64,000 bases of DNA from Dyadobacter sp. CECT 9275 (GCF_907164905.1 NZ_CAJRAF010000001.1:903001-967000), one strand, 5' to 3'. Positions 8,608 through 17,436 are shown, numbered from the stretch's first letter. Notes: a model not told the origin generated them from the sequence alone. Numbers and translations are program-made.

Positions 8608-8719
8608 GGTGAATGTATTCTTATTGCCTATCGGAATAGTATATTAACTCTTATCAGTTTCAAAGCGGCCAGAACTGTGTCGTCTATTCCGGCTGCGATG
8701 AATATCGTTTTAATCCTGC

Positions 8720-9964
8720 TTATTCAATCATACAAGCCCCTACAGTAATATTCGAGGTCTCATCTATAAGTATCGCAGCACCTGTTGCTCTGTTCTTCTG
8801 ATAAGGATCGTAGGCAATAGGCTGCGCGGTCCGCAGAACGATTCTTGCTACGTCATTCAGTTTCAGACTTTCCACATCGTCCAGCTGCTCGTATGAGTTG
8901 ATGTCGATCTGATACTCAATACTTCTTACCGAACATCTTGACCTGGCAGTTCCGTGCTGAAGTACATATTTACTTCCTGGTTTCAGTTGCTTTTTGTCAT
9001 CCATCCAGCAGACCAGCGCTTCCAGGTCCTGGCTTACGATCGGCGAATTGTTAGCGGTAACAATAGTATCTCCGCGGCTGATATCGATATCGTCTTCGAG
9101 TAAGATCGTTACAGATTCAAGAACAGAGGCTTCCGTTCTTTCGTTTCCTCCAAACTCGATTTTTGCAATTTTTGATTCCTGTTCTGAGGGCAATACCCTC
9201 ACTGCGTCGCCTTTGCGGAAGGTACCACTCTGTACCCTGCCGGCATATCCTCTGTAATCATGCAGTTCGTCTGTCTGGGGACGAATTACATATTGTACTG
9301 AAAAACGGCCGTCTTCCGTATTCTGATCTTTCAGAACATTTACTGTTTCCAGTACAGAGAGCAATGTTTCACCGGTATACCAAGGCATATTAACGGATCT
9401 GTCAACAATGTTATCTCCATTGAGCGCACTCACCGGGATGATGGTAAGGTCTTTGATGGAAAGCTTTTGCGCCAGTTCCTTATAAGCCCTGGCAATTTCC
9501 AGAAATGCATCTTCCGAATTGCCTACCAAATCCATTTTGTTGATTGCAACCACCACATGAGGAATACCCAGCATGGAAGCGATCAGCGAATGCCGGCGGG
9601 TTTGTTCAACCACACCGTGGCGGGCATCAACGAGAATAATAGCCAGGTCGGCGTTTGAAGCGCCGGTTACCATATTTCTGGTATACTGGATATGTCCGGG
9701 TGCATCAATACTGATGAATTTCCGGTTAGGTGTCTGAAAATATTTGTAGGCTACATCAATGGTGATTCCCTGTTCACGTTCGGAACGAAGCCCGTCGGTG
9801 AGTAAGGCCAGGTCAATTTCACCTGCATTGCGGGTTTTGCTTGCCCGTTCAATGGCTTCCATCTGGTCGGCCAGAATATTTTTTGTATCGTAAAGCAATC
9901 TGCCGATCAGGGTACTTTTACCATCATCAACGGAGCCTGCTGTTATAATTTTAAGTAAATCCAC
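8720..9964 (-). CDS. cysN: Sulfate adenylyltransferase, GTPase subunit
   Basis: A 414-residue EF-Tu-like GTPase. Motifs in order are GSVDDGKSTLIG (P-loop), DAPGH and NKMDLVG, with the switch region EREQGITIDVAY. It lacks a fused APS kinase domain, being of single-domain length. With CysD it forms ATP sulfurylase, where GTP hydrolysis drives sulfate adenylation to APS. The start is GTG at 9964, which gives the family N-terminus MDLLKIITAGS. It lies 74 bases after cysD. Confidence 0.93.
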   Translation of the reverse strand: MDLLKIITAGSVDDGKSTLIGRLLYDTKNILADQMEAIERASKTRNAGEIDLALLTDGLRSEREQGITIDVAYKYFQTPNRKFISIDAPGHIQYTRNMVTGASNADLAIILVDARHGVVEQTRRHSLIASMLGIPHVVVAINKMDLVGNSEDAFLEIARAYKELAQKLSIKDLTIIPVSALNGDNIVDRSVNMPWYTGETLLSVLETVNVLKDQNTEDGRFSVQYVIRPQTDELHDYRGYAGRVQSGTFRKGDAVRVLPSEQESKIAKIEFGGNERTEASVLESVTILLEDDIDISRGDTIVTANNSPIVSQDLEALVCWMDDKKQLKPGSKYVLQHGTARSRCSVRSIEYQIDINSYEQLDDVESLKLNDVARIVLRTAQPIAYDPYQKNRATGAAILIDETSNITVGACMIE

Positions 9965-10038
9965 TTTTTATTGATTATGAATGAAGAATTAAGAATGAGA
10001 AATAAAAGGCAAACGCCATTTAACACAATCCTAATAGC

Positions 10039-10938
10039 TTAAAAATATCCTCCTTTTTTGCGGTCTTCCATAGCAGCTTCCGTCTGCTGGTCGTCGATAC
10101 GGGTTTCACCACGCTCACTGATCCTCGAAACTGTGATTTCGGCTATAACCTCATCCAATGTGGCTGCGCTGGATTCAACCGCTGCGGTACAGGTCATATC
10201 TCCCACGGTTCGGAAGCGAACCTGGCGGGTTACGATCTGGTCTTCGGTATCTTTTTCAATAACCGGTGTATTGGCAAGCAAGCGCCCGTCACGCAGGATG
10301 AGCTCTCTTTCGTGCGCAAAGTAGATGGAAGGGAGGCTGATATTTTCTCTCTTCAGATAAGCCCATACATCCAGTTCTGTCCAGTTGGAAATCGGGAATA
10401 CACGAACGTTTTCTCCTTTATGGATACGTCCGTTGAACAAATTCCAAAGTTCAGGTCGCTGACGTTTCGGGTCCCATTGGCCGAATTCGTCCCGGAAAGA
10501 GAAAATACGTTCTTTTGCCCTGGCTTTCTCTTCGTCTCTGCGTGCTCCGCCAATACAGGCATCAAACTCAAATTCTTCGATAGTATCAAGCAAAGTGAAT
10601 GTCTGGAGCCAGTTACGGCTTGCGTTTTTTCCGGTGGGTTCTTTAAGCCCTTTGGCTTTAATGGTATCCTCCACATAGCGCACAATCAGCTTTGAGCCGG
10701 TTTTCTCCGCTAGTTCGTCCCGATAATTTATCGCTTCGATGAAGTTGTGGCCGGTATCAACATGAACGAGCGGGAAAGGTATTTTTCCGGGCGCAAAAGC
10801 CTTTTGCGCCAGACGTACCAGTGTTATAGAGTCTTTCCCTCCGGAGAAAAGCAAAGCAGGGCGTTCAAACTGACCTGCAACTTCACGCATGATGTAAATT
10901 GCCTCCGCCTCTAACTGATCCAGATAATCAAAATTCAT
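10039..10938 (-). CDS. cysD: Sulfate adenylyltransferase, catalytic subunit
   Basis: A 299-residue member of the PP-loop (PAPS reductase/ATP sulfurylase) family. The SGGKDSITLVRLA PP-loop lies near residue 31, followed by the family blocks HVDTGHNF, GGARRDEEKARAKER and the C-terminal EAAMEDRKKGGYF. It transfers AMP from ATP to sulfate, forming APS together with CysN. The ATG is at 10938, 54 bases after cysH. Confidence 0.94.
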   Translation of the reverse strand: MNFDYLDQLEAEAIYIMREVAGQFERPALLFSGGKDSITLVRLAQKAFAPGKIPFPLVHVDTGHNFIEAINYRDELAEKTGSKLIVRYVEDTIKAKGLKEPTGKNASRNWLQTFTLLDTIEEFEFDACIGGARRDEEKARAKERIFSFRDEFGQWDPKRQRPELWNLFNGRIHKGENVRVFPISNWTELDVWAYLKRENISLPSIYFAHERELILRDGRLLANTPVIEKDTEDQIVTRQVRFRTVGDMTCTAAVESSAATLDEVIAEITVSRISERGETRIDDQQTEAAMEDRKKGGYF

Positions 10939-10992
10939 ATTCTCAATTTATTATTTACAAATTCATTGGCCACGGGCCGTTTTTAATCCAAT

Positions 10993-11694
10993 TTACCTGG
11001 CGTGGAGCCCGCATTCTTTTTTTGATTCATCTTCCCACCACCAGCGCCCTGCGCGGAAATCTTCACCTTCCTGAATGGCACGGGTACAGGGTGCACAACC
11101 AATACTTACAAATCCTTTGTCGTGAAGCGGATTGTAGGGTATACCGTTCGATTTTACATATTGTTTTACCTCATCAAAAGTCCAGTCAAGAATGGGGTGG
11201 AATTTGATCAGGTCATGCGCTTCGTCAACTTCGAGCTTGGTCATAGCCTGACGGTTGCCCGACTGTTCCGCTCTGATACCCGTTACCCATATTTTGGCTC
11301 CTTTCAACGCACGGTTAAGGGGTTCTACCTTACGGATAAAGCAGCACTCCTTTCTGTTTTCTATTGAATCATAAAAGCTCAAAGGGCCTTTGGTACTTAA
11401 AAGGTTCTCTGCCGCATCTGTTTGCGGATAGTATACCTTTATTTTAGTGTCATAGCGGCTGTTGGTTTTTTGAAGGGTCATGTACGTTTCATTAAACATC
11501 CTGCCGGTATCCAAAGTAAATATGGAAATATTGAGGTTGTTTTTTAAAATGAAATCGGTAATAACCTGGTCTTCATATCCCAGACTGGTTGAGAATACGA
11601 CTTCTCCAGGAAACAGATCAGCTAAAATGGCCAGTGCTTCCGTTTCACTTTTGCCGTCAATGGCTGCGTGTAATGAAGATATGCTTGTGTTCAT
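10993..11694 (-). CDS. cysH: Adenylyl-sulfate (APS) reductase
   Basis: A 233-residue CysH-family reductase. It has the CC...CxxC iron-sulfur ligands (Cys117-Cys118 in ECCFIRK, Cys200 and Cys203 in GCAPCT) and the C-terminal catalytic ECGLH (Cys228). This cysteine pattern marks the [4Fe-4S] form, which uses APS directly rather than PAPS, in keeping with the absence of an APS kinase gene in the cluster. It reduces APS to sulfite with thioredoxin. Its ATG at 11694 lies only 16 bases from the toxin gene upstream. Confidence 0.9.
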   Translation of the reverse strand: MNTSISSLHAAIDGKSETEALAILADLFPGEVVFSTSLGYEDQVITDFILKNNLNISIFTLDTGRMFNETYMTLQKTNSRYDTKIKVYYPQTDAAENLLSTKGPLSFYDSIENRKECCFIRKVEPLNRALKGAKIWVTGIRAEQSGNRQAMTKLEVDEAHDLIKFHPILDWTFDEVKQYVKSNGIPYNPLHDKGFVSIGCAPCTRAIQEGEDFRAGRWWWEDESKKECGLHAR

Positions 11695-11710
11695 GGTAAG
11701 GTATCAAATT

Positions 11711-12154
11711 TCAAATATCAAAATATGCAACCTGCAAGAAGTGCTTGTGCAGATGTTGAAAATCTTTGTCCGTCGTAATGAGGGTCGCATTTAACACACT
11801 GGTGATAGCGGCAATCCACAGATCGTTTTTACCCATATTACGAGCAGAATCGGCAAATGGTTTAGTGTCTAATTTTCCCTGGCTATAAGCATCAATTTCT
11901 GCATAGCGATTCACTATCTCATTTGTCATTTTATCAATTCTTACAAACTCATTTAGGTATATATCCAACTCTTGCCTTTTGATAATTCCCCATTTATTTT
12001 GTAATGCAAGAGACCTTAACTCTGCAACGACCATTGATGGTACAAATATGATTGATTGCTGATCAAATATTTTTAAACGGAATTCTATTAAACTCCAAAC
12101 AGGGTGCTTTCTTAGATAAGCTAAAATGATATTTGTATCAAGAACATATCTCAT
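11711..12154 (-). CDS. PIN-domain toxin (VapC family)
   Basis: A 147-residue PIN-domain protein, a probable Mg-dependent endoribonuclease toxin. Acidic residues expected for the active site are visible: Asp6 in MRYVLDTNIILAYL, Glu45 in VVAELRS, Asp111 in NDLWIAA and Asp129 in TTDKDF. Its start overlaps the upstream antitoxin by four bases, the usual translational coupling. The pair sits within the sulfate gene cluster between metZ and cysH, and the stretch is visibly richer in A and T than the cys genes on either side, suggesting later acquisition. The target RNA cannot be told from the sequence. Confidence 0.85.
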   Translation of the reverse strand: MRYVLDTNIILAYLRKHPVWSLIEFRLKIFDQQSIIFVPSMVVAELRSLALQNKWGIIKRQELDIYLNEFVRIDKMTNEIVNRYAEIDAYSQGKLDTKPFADSARNMGKNDLWIAAITSVLNATLITTDKDFQHLHKHFLQVAYFDI

Positions 12155-12495
12155 TTTTCCAACTGGGAAAGCAATAAATCAAGGGGCTCCTGGATATCAA
12201 TATTATCTCTTAGAGTTTCCATTCTTTGTTTACTTAATCCATTGTAATTTTGCTCTTTTATTAATTTATCAACCCACTCTCCGGTAGATTTATAATGATT
12301 ATCTGGCTTTATTAACTCTTTTAAAGGATCGTCATCTGCCAGCGAACTATATAGTAATTCATTCATATCAACACTTGCTAGGTCCGTGGCTTGTGAAGAC
12401 GTTAGGGCTCCCTGAAGATATAGTTGTCCGGCAATAGAAAGGAGCACTTTCTTTTTCTCGAATTCTTCTGGTATTCTGATCGTCAGAGTCTTCAT
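12151..12495 (-). CDS. Probable antitoxin (UPF0175-like) of the PIN toxin
   Basis: A 114-residue protein directly upstream of and overlapping the PIN toxin. Residues about 15-50 (VLLSIAGQLYLQGALTSSQA followed by TDLASVDMNELLYS) resemble the helix-turn-helix core of UPF0175-type antitoxins. The C-terminal half, rich in charged residues (EWVDKLIKEQNYNG, LDLLLSQLEK), is the likely toxin-binding tail. Family assignment is from pattern memory; the antitoxin role rests mainly on gene order and overlap. It starts 32 bases after metZ and so may ride on the cys transcript, though antitoxins often control their own promoter. Confidence 0.72.
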   Translation of the reverse strand: MKTLTIRIPEEFEKKKVLLSIAGQLYLQGALTSSQATDLASVDMNELLYSSLADDDPLKELIKPDNHYKSTGEWVDKLIKEQNYNGLSKQRMETLRDNIDIQEPLDLLLSQLEK

Positions 12496-12527
12496 GGATA
12501 CATTAGGAATGACAATATAAACTGATT

Positions 12528-13715
12528 TTACTCCAATATATCACTTTTGACCGAAACTTCCACCGCATTGGTGAAATCCTCAATCAGGTCGTCAACGTGT
12601 TCAAGCCCAACGGAAATCCGGATCAAACCTTCGGTAATGCCAAGGGCCAGCTTTTCTTCTTCCTTCAATTTGGCGTGTGTTGTTGTATAGGGGTTGGTCA
12701 CGATGGTACGGGTATCTCCCAGGTTAGATGAAAGCGTAGCGATTTCCAATGCCTTCATAAAACCAGAAACACGTTCAAAACCTCCGTCCAGTTCAATTGT
12801 TACTATAGCACCACCGCCTCTCATTTGTTTTTTTGCAAGAGCATGTTGCGGATGTGATTCCAGAAATGGATATTTCACCTGTTTTACATCCGGATGGTTA
12901 TCCAGCGCCGTTGCAAGTTTCAAAGCATTGGAACAATGTTTTTCCATTCTTAATTCAAGCGTTTCCAAACTTTTACTCAGCACCCATGCATTAAACGGGG
13001 ACATCGAAGGACCAGTTTGCCGGCAGAAAAAACGCAGTTCTTTGATATACTCTTTCTTACCAACGACAATACCTCCCAAAACTCTTCCCTGTCCATCCAT
13101 AAACTTGGTTGCAGAATGTAAAACGAGGTCGGCACCGTAGGCAACCGGATTCTGGAGGGCGGGTGAAGCGAAGCAGTTATCTACGTTAAAAATAAGATTA
13201 TGTTGCTTGCATATCTTTCCGATCATTTCAAGGTCAACCAGGTCCAGTCCGGGGTTTGACGGCGTTTCCAGATAGATCATCCGGGTATTGGGCTGAACAG
13301 CCGCTTCCCATTCTGCCGCCGTAGCGGTAGCATCCAGATAAGTGTAAGTGATGTTCCACTTGCTGAGTATCTGCGTGATGATCTGGTGTGCGGAACCAAA
13401 AAGCGCACGACAGGCAAGAATATGGTCTCCGCTTTTGAGCAGGGCCGCCATACTAGCAAAAACCGCAGCCATGCCGGTAGCCGTAGCTACACCATCTTCA
13501 CAATCTTCCAGGATACAGACTTTGTCAATAAATTCCTGCACCGTCGGATTGGAAAAACGACTGTATAAATTACCCTGCTCTGTTTCTTCAAACAGCGCTT
13601 TACCTTGTTCAGCACTTTCAAAAGAGAAACTGCTTGTCAGGAATAACGGAGTGGAGTGCTCACGGTAATGGGTTTTTTTTGTCTGCGTTCTTACTGCCTT
13701 GGTTTGCTTTCTCAT
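12528..13715 (-). CDS. metZ: O-succinylhomoserine/O-acetylhomoserine sulfhydrylase, trans-sulfuration family
   Basis: A 395-residue PLP enzyme of the Cys/Met metabolism family. The PLP lysine is Lys204 in LVLHSATKFMDGQGRVLGG; YSRFSNPTVQEF and ETPSNPGLDLVD are also family-typical. The motif context fits sulfhydrylases that join sulfide to activated homoserine, producing homocysteine, rather than cystathionine lyases. Being in the sulfate cluster supports this, since it would consume the sulfide made by sulfite reductase. The acyl donor (succinyl or acetyl) cannot be decided. The ATG at 13715 follows the transporter gene by 92 bases. Confidence 0.85.
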   Translation of the reverse strand: MRKQTKAVRTQTKKTHYREHSTPLFLTSSFSFESAEQGKALFEETEQGNLYSRFSNPTVQEFIDKVCILEDCEDGVATATGMAAVFASMAALLKSGDHILACRALFGSAHQIITQILSKWNITYTYLDATATAAEWEAAVQPNTRMIYLETPSNPGLDLVDLEMIGKICKQHNLIFNVDNCFASPALQNPVAYGADLVLHSATKFMDGQGRVLGGIVVGKKEYIKELRFFCRQTGPSMSPFNAWVLSKSLETLELRMEKHCSNALKLATALDNHPDVKQVKYPFLESHPQHALAKKQMRGGGAIVTIELDGGFERVSGFMKALEIATLSSNLGDTRTIVTNPYTTTHAKLKEEEKLALGITEGLIRISVGLEHVDDLIEDFTNAVEVSVKSDILE

Positions 13716-13779
13716 TTTTTGGGCTGATAGCTATAAGCTGTGAGCTTTTTTTAATTGATACGTTACTTTTTCCTGATGT

Positions 13780-13797
13780 GAAGTATCCTGATACTTC
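13780..13797 (-). terminator. Hairpin after the TauE-like gene
   Basis: GAAGTATC (13780-13787) pairs perfectly with GATACTTC (13790-13797), 10 bases beyond the transporter stop. It may attenuate transcription between the transporter and metZ; the T-run is weak. Confidence 0.4.
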
Positions 13798-13807
13798 CGG
13801 GGCTATA

Positions 13808-14974
13808 CTAAAAGATAACCATATAGATGATCCTTAAACTGACGATAATGACAATGGTGCCCACCATAATCATCATTGTTTTTACGGGCAGTTTTCTGGA
13901 AAGACTCGCCGCAATAGGAGCGGCAACCATTCCACCCAGTATCAGTCCTAAAACCACCTGCCAGTGCGAAAATCCGATCAGGGTGATGAAGGTTACCGAG
14001 CTGGCCAGTGATACAAAAAACTCCGCCAGGTTAACCGACCCAATGGTGTACTTTGGATGACGGCCTCTGGCAATCAATGTGGATGTTACGATGGGTCCCC
14101 AGCCTCCTCCGCCAATGGAGTCCAATGTGCCGCCAGCCATGGCCAGCCATCCTATTTTCCTGATCGGGCGTTTTTCAACACGTTTCTTTAACGCTTTCTG
14201 AATGATAAGAATTCCCAAAATGAGGGTATATACAGCAACAAGCGGTTTGATAATGTAAATATATTGTTCCAGAGACGACAGCAGGTAAGCACCGGTAATG
14301 GCTCCGAGGACTCCCGGGAAAAGGATTTTCTTGAAGAGTTTGCTGTTTACATTCCCAAACTTCAAGTGCATGTAACCCGAAACGCCACTCGTGAAAATTT
14401 CGGAAGAGTGTACGCTGGCACTAACCGCCGAAGGAGGTACTCCCAGGGTGAGCAAAAAGGTGGCAGCGGTAACCCCATAGGCCATCCCAAGCGCTCCGTC
14501 GATCATCTGGGCTACAAAACCTCCCAATACATAATAGAAGAATTCTTCGTTCAGTTCAAGCTCGTTCCAGAGTACCGAAAGCCTGTCGTAGGTAATGTAG
14601 GTAAAAATCAGGTGGCCAATTACCATGAGAGCAATGGCCGCAAATAGGTTTACACCTATTTCTGTCCGGCTGCGTTTGCGCAAAGTGGCTGCCCATATTT
14701 TCTGCTGAACGGTTTCCCAGGTCAGCTTTGTTTTTGTATCATGTTGAGAAGTTGAAACGACATCAATAGGAGCCTGAGTCTGTTTGAAGAAGATGTCGTC
14801 CGACTCCTCCGGAAGATCACGAAGAAATACTTTATTCCCGTTCTTTCTAGCCAGGGCAGCAAGTCGCCTATCTTCCTCAGGATCACCACTCGCAATGATT
14901 GCCACAGGATGTGTCTCCCATACTTTGGATTCAGCCGTGTGAGGGGTGGGCAAAGCGTTCGCGTCTTCCTTCAA
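13808..14974 (-). CDS. TauE/SafE-family transporter with soluble N-terminal extension
   Basis: The C-terminal 280 or so residues form a TauE/SafE (TSUP) membrane protein with about eight hydrophobic segments and family blocks such as GGFVAQMIDGALGMAYGV and MAGGTLDSIGGGGWGPIV. In a sulfate cluster it probably moves sulfate, sulfite or another sulfur anion. In front lie about 110 soluble residues; the part VAIIASGDPEEDRRLAALAR resembles the second half of the NAD-binding domain of precorrin-2 dehydrogenase. No ATG occurs before the membrane domain. I chose TTG at 14974; the open frame extends to a TTG at 15025, but that lies in the loop of a leader hairpin just after the predicted transcription start. 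The true start is uncertain. Confidence 0.75.
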   Translation of the reverse strand: MKEDANALPTPHTAESKVWETHPVAIIASGDPEEDRRLAALARKNGNKVFLRDLPEESDDIFFKQTQAPIDVVSTSQHDTKTKLTWETVQQKIWAATLRKRSRTEIGVNLFAAIALMVIGHLIFTYITYDRLSVLWNELELNEEFFYYVLGGFVAQMIDGALGMAYGVTAATFLLTLGVPPSAVSASVHSSEIFTSGVSGYMHLKFGNVNSKLFKKILFPGVLGAITGAYLLSSLEQYIYIIKPLVAVYTLILGILIIQKALKKRVEKRPIRKIGWLAMAGGTLDSIGGGGWGPIVTSTLIARGRHPKYTIGSVNLAEFFVSLASSVTFITLIGFSHWQVVLGLILGGMVAAPIAASLSRKLPVKTMMIMVGTIVIIVSLRIIYMVIF

Positions 14975-15014
14975 GTCTATAAAGTATAGTATTATTATAG
15001 AGTAAATCCTTACT

Positions 15015-15045
15015 AAAAATAGCAAACACGGGGTCTGCTATTTTT
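15015..15045 (-). promoter_or_regulatory. Leader hairpin of the sulfate cluster
   Basis: A perfect 10-base inverted repeat, AAAAATAGCA (15015-15024) with TGCTATTTTT (15036-15045), flanks an 11-base loop. On the minus strand it forms the very start of the predicted transcript and ends in a T-run, so it could be a 5' stabilising hairpin or an attenuator. Confidence 0.5.
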
Positions 15046-15049
15046 GACG

Positions 15050-15080
15050 CAAAGGTAAAAGTAATTTATTAACTTTCAAA
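15050..15080 (-). promoter_or_regulatory. Promoter of the sulfate cluster
   Basis: On the minus strand TTTG (15080-15077) and TACCTTTG (15057-15050) are separated by 19 bases, an exact match to the Bacteroidota TTTG/TAnnTTTG pattern. The start of transcription should fall near 15046. Confidence 0.65.
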
Positions 15081-15165
15081 GGTAAAGCCGGAAGAAGGGT
15101 ACCACGCACGCCTGCTTCCGGCCTCTGAGTCTGATGCAAATGGTTATTTTTTCAGACAGCTTCGT

Positions 15166-17436
15166 CTAATAACAACGTACTTCAAATAAGGAAAGAGGAA
15201 CATGGCCGCTGCTGCCTTTAAGGCAGACTTTAAGCTGCTGGGTAAGTACAGGTTTTTCCAGGAAAACGGATCTGCGGCTTTGGTGATTTTCGGTGATTGC
15301 AGCAAGTACTTCGTCGTTGCAATTGGTAATAATGATATCCGTTGCGCAAAAAGGCATCACCGTTTCGGGGTGGACGTAAATAACATTTTCCATCGGATGG
15401 TCGTAATCGGTATCGAATACCAGCTCAATTTGTCTGATTTCCTCGGGTTTGTCCCAGGTAATGGTGATTTTCGGATCTCTGTCTGCAAAATCCGAAACCC
15501 AGGCATTGGGCTTTTCTATGGGTCGGTTAGAGCCGTTTACCAGATTTTCAGTCCCGAAAAATTCAATCGCTTTGTCCAGTTTAAACGCGAGATTCCGGCC
15601 ATTGGGGCGGCGTTGCGGGCACCAGAATTCAAAAGTATCCACCCCTATATCTTCGGTTGGTTCTTGTTTTCCATAATTGGATACCGCCGGGTTGGTAGCG
15701 TTGAAAACGGTAAGCAATCCGGTAACCCGCTTCTCACTGTACTGTAACCTGATATTTTCATTTTTCATGAAACAGACAAAAGCATAACAGTGCTCATCGA
15801 AGACGGAAGTCCAGTCAAGTGTAATGGCATGTTTCCCTACAGGTAGCATTATCCTTTTGGTCTCAAGTGTTACGTCCGGCGTATGGTTGAACGACTTGCT
15901 GCTTTTTCTTAATTCTACCACCAGTTCTGTTCCTGTGAGGGCCTCAATCTGCACGGTCATGGCGGGTATAGCACCCTTGACCGGGAGCATTTGGGCCACG
16001 GAATGCTTAATGGTTTCCCAATGGTCTGAGCCGGGCAATCCGGATAACCTCAAAGTGGAGGACGCCGTGATGGAGGCCTTTGAAACAAGGTTGTCGGTGT
16101 CGCTAACTTTTACCTGAGGCAAATACGATCCGGAGCGGTAAAGCTCCAGCTGTAATTCCTGCAAATGCTGCTGTCCTACTTCCCGTGGGCTGCAATTGTA
16201 TTTTTTACATAAAGCAGCAGCTACGGCTACGGCTTGTCCCGTTGTTGCACTGGTCGCCATCACGCGGGTGGAGGCAAACGCCACATGGGTGGCGCTGATG
16301 ATACGTCCAGCTATAAAAAGATTATTGATATTACGGCTATAAAAACAGCGGTAAGGAATAGGATAAACACCTTTGCTATGCCACTGATTACAGCCCGACT
16401 GGTCGCTATATACCCCGTCGGCGGGGTGTAGGTCAATACTCCATCCGCCAAAAGCGACGGTATCCTCAAAGGCTTTTTGTTCAACTATATCCTGCTGTTT
16501 AATCATATAGTCGCCTTCAAAACGGCGACTTTCCCGTTTGCCCGGAATGGTACCTACCCATTCCAGGGTCATATTTTCAGCTTCGGGAAATTCGCCCGAG
16601 TTTTTGATATAATTCCAGGCGCCATAAACGACTTTCCACAATTCCCATTTAATTGTTTCGGTATCATGCACGGTATCCAGCCTTCCACCGAACTCCAGCC
16701 ACCAGAGCCGGCAACCGAAATCTTTGGGGTTAAAAGTTTTGTAACGGGGTATCTGGGTGATATCCTGCAGGGCAAATGATGGTGGCGTAAACTTTACCGG
16801 CCTGCCGATATCCTTGGAATAGAAATACATGGAATGTCCCAGTAGTTCACCGTAGGCCTTGTCCGGAGCAAATTTCTCACCAAATTCTTCGAGAGCCTCG
16901 GCACCCATCCTGAAAGCCGCTCCGGAAAGAAAGCCGACAATCCCATCGCCGGAGGCGTCGCAAAATAACGGAGCAGAAAGACTATACTGTGTACTGTTCT
17001 GGCTGCAAAAGGCATGTACCAGTGAGATTGTCTCTGCATCTTTTTTGTCCAGATCATATACTGCGGTATTCAGTAAGAGCGTGATGTTTTTTTCTTCCAC
17101 CACTTTTTCCAGCAGCACCGTATCAAATATCAGCGGGTTACCATCCGGATTACGGTTGATGTTTTCCAGCAATATCTCATCCACCACGCCTGTTTCTCTG
17201 GCCCAGCGGTTATTGTTGCCCATGTGTGAGGTAGCACCTAAAATCCATAGCCTTACCTCACTGGAGGTGTTGCCGCCCAGTACGGGCCGGTCCTGCACCA
17301 GTATAACTTTTACTCCCTGCCGTGCCGCCGTGATCGCCGCACATGTGCCGGTCAGGCCACCTCCCACAATGACCAGATCGCCATTCAGGGAAATGGACTT
17401 AGGAGTTCTTTTGAAAGCTGATTCTTCTTTTATCAT
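15166..17436 (-). CDS. FAD-dependent oxidoreductase (FAD_oxidored type), cytosolic
   Basis: A 756-residue flavoprotein without a signal peptide. The dinucleotide-binding motif GGGLTG (residues 25-30) follows DLVIV, and QDRPVLGGNTSSEVR (about 48-62) is shared almost exactly with the exported paralogue at 26166-27968. A matching late block, NNLFIAGRIISATHVAFAST, is the second FAD-contact region. The last 250 residues form an added domain of beta-rich appearance, perhaps sugar-binding (DPKITITWDKPEEIRQIELV is discoidin-like). As last gene of PUL 1 it probably oxidises a sugar or sugar acid released from the glycan; the substrate is unknown. The gene starts 36 bases after the GH2 gene. Confidence 0.8.
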   Translation of the reverse strand: MIKEESAFKRTPKSISLNGDLVIVGGGLTGTCAAITAARQGVKVILVQDRPVLGGNTSSEVRLWILGATSHMGNNNRWARETGVVDEILLENINRNPDGNPLIFDTVLLEKVVEEKNITLLLNTAVYDLDKKDAETISLVHAFCSQNSTQYSLSAPLFCDASGDGIVGFLSGAAFRMGAEALEEFGEKFAPDKAYGELLGHSMYFYSKDIGRPVKFTPPSFALQDITQIPRYKTFNPKDFGCRLWWLEFGGRLDTVHDTETIKWELWKVVYGAWNYIKNSGEFPEAENMTLEWVGTIPGKRESRRFEGDYMIKQQDIVEQKAFEDTVAFGGWSIDLHPADGVYSDQSGCNQWHSKGVYPIPYRCFYSRNINNLFIAGRIISATHVAFASTRVMATSATTGQAVAVAAALCKKYNCSPREVGQQHLQELQLELYRSGSYLPQVKVSDTDNLVSKASITASSTLRLSGLPGSDHWETIKHSVAQMLPVKGAIPAMTVQIEALTGTELVVELRKSSKSFNHTPDVTLETKRIMLPVGKHAITLDWTSVFDEHCYAFVCFMKNENIRLQYSEKRVTGLLTVFNATNPAVSNYGKQEPTEDIGVDTFEFWCPQRRPNGRNLAFKLDKAIEFFGTENLVNGSNRPIEKPNAWVSDFADRDPKITITWDKPEEIRQIELVFDTDYDHPMENVIYVHPETVMPFCATDIIITNCNDEVLAAITENHQSRRSVFLEKPVLTQQLKVCLKGSSGHVPLSLFEVRCY

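Noticed and set aside
15202..15747. 181-codon antisense open frame inside the cytosolic FAD oxidoreductase gene
   Set aside because: It mirrors a well-supported flavoprotein gene and its translation shows no known motif. The same applies to long antisense frames at 26220-26813 and 34179-34727.
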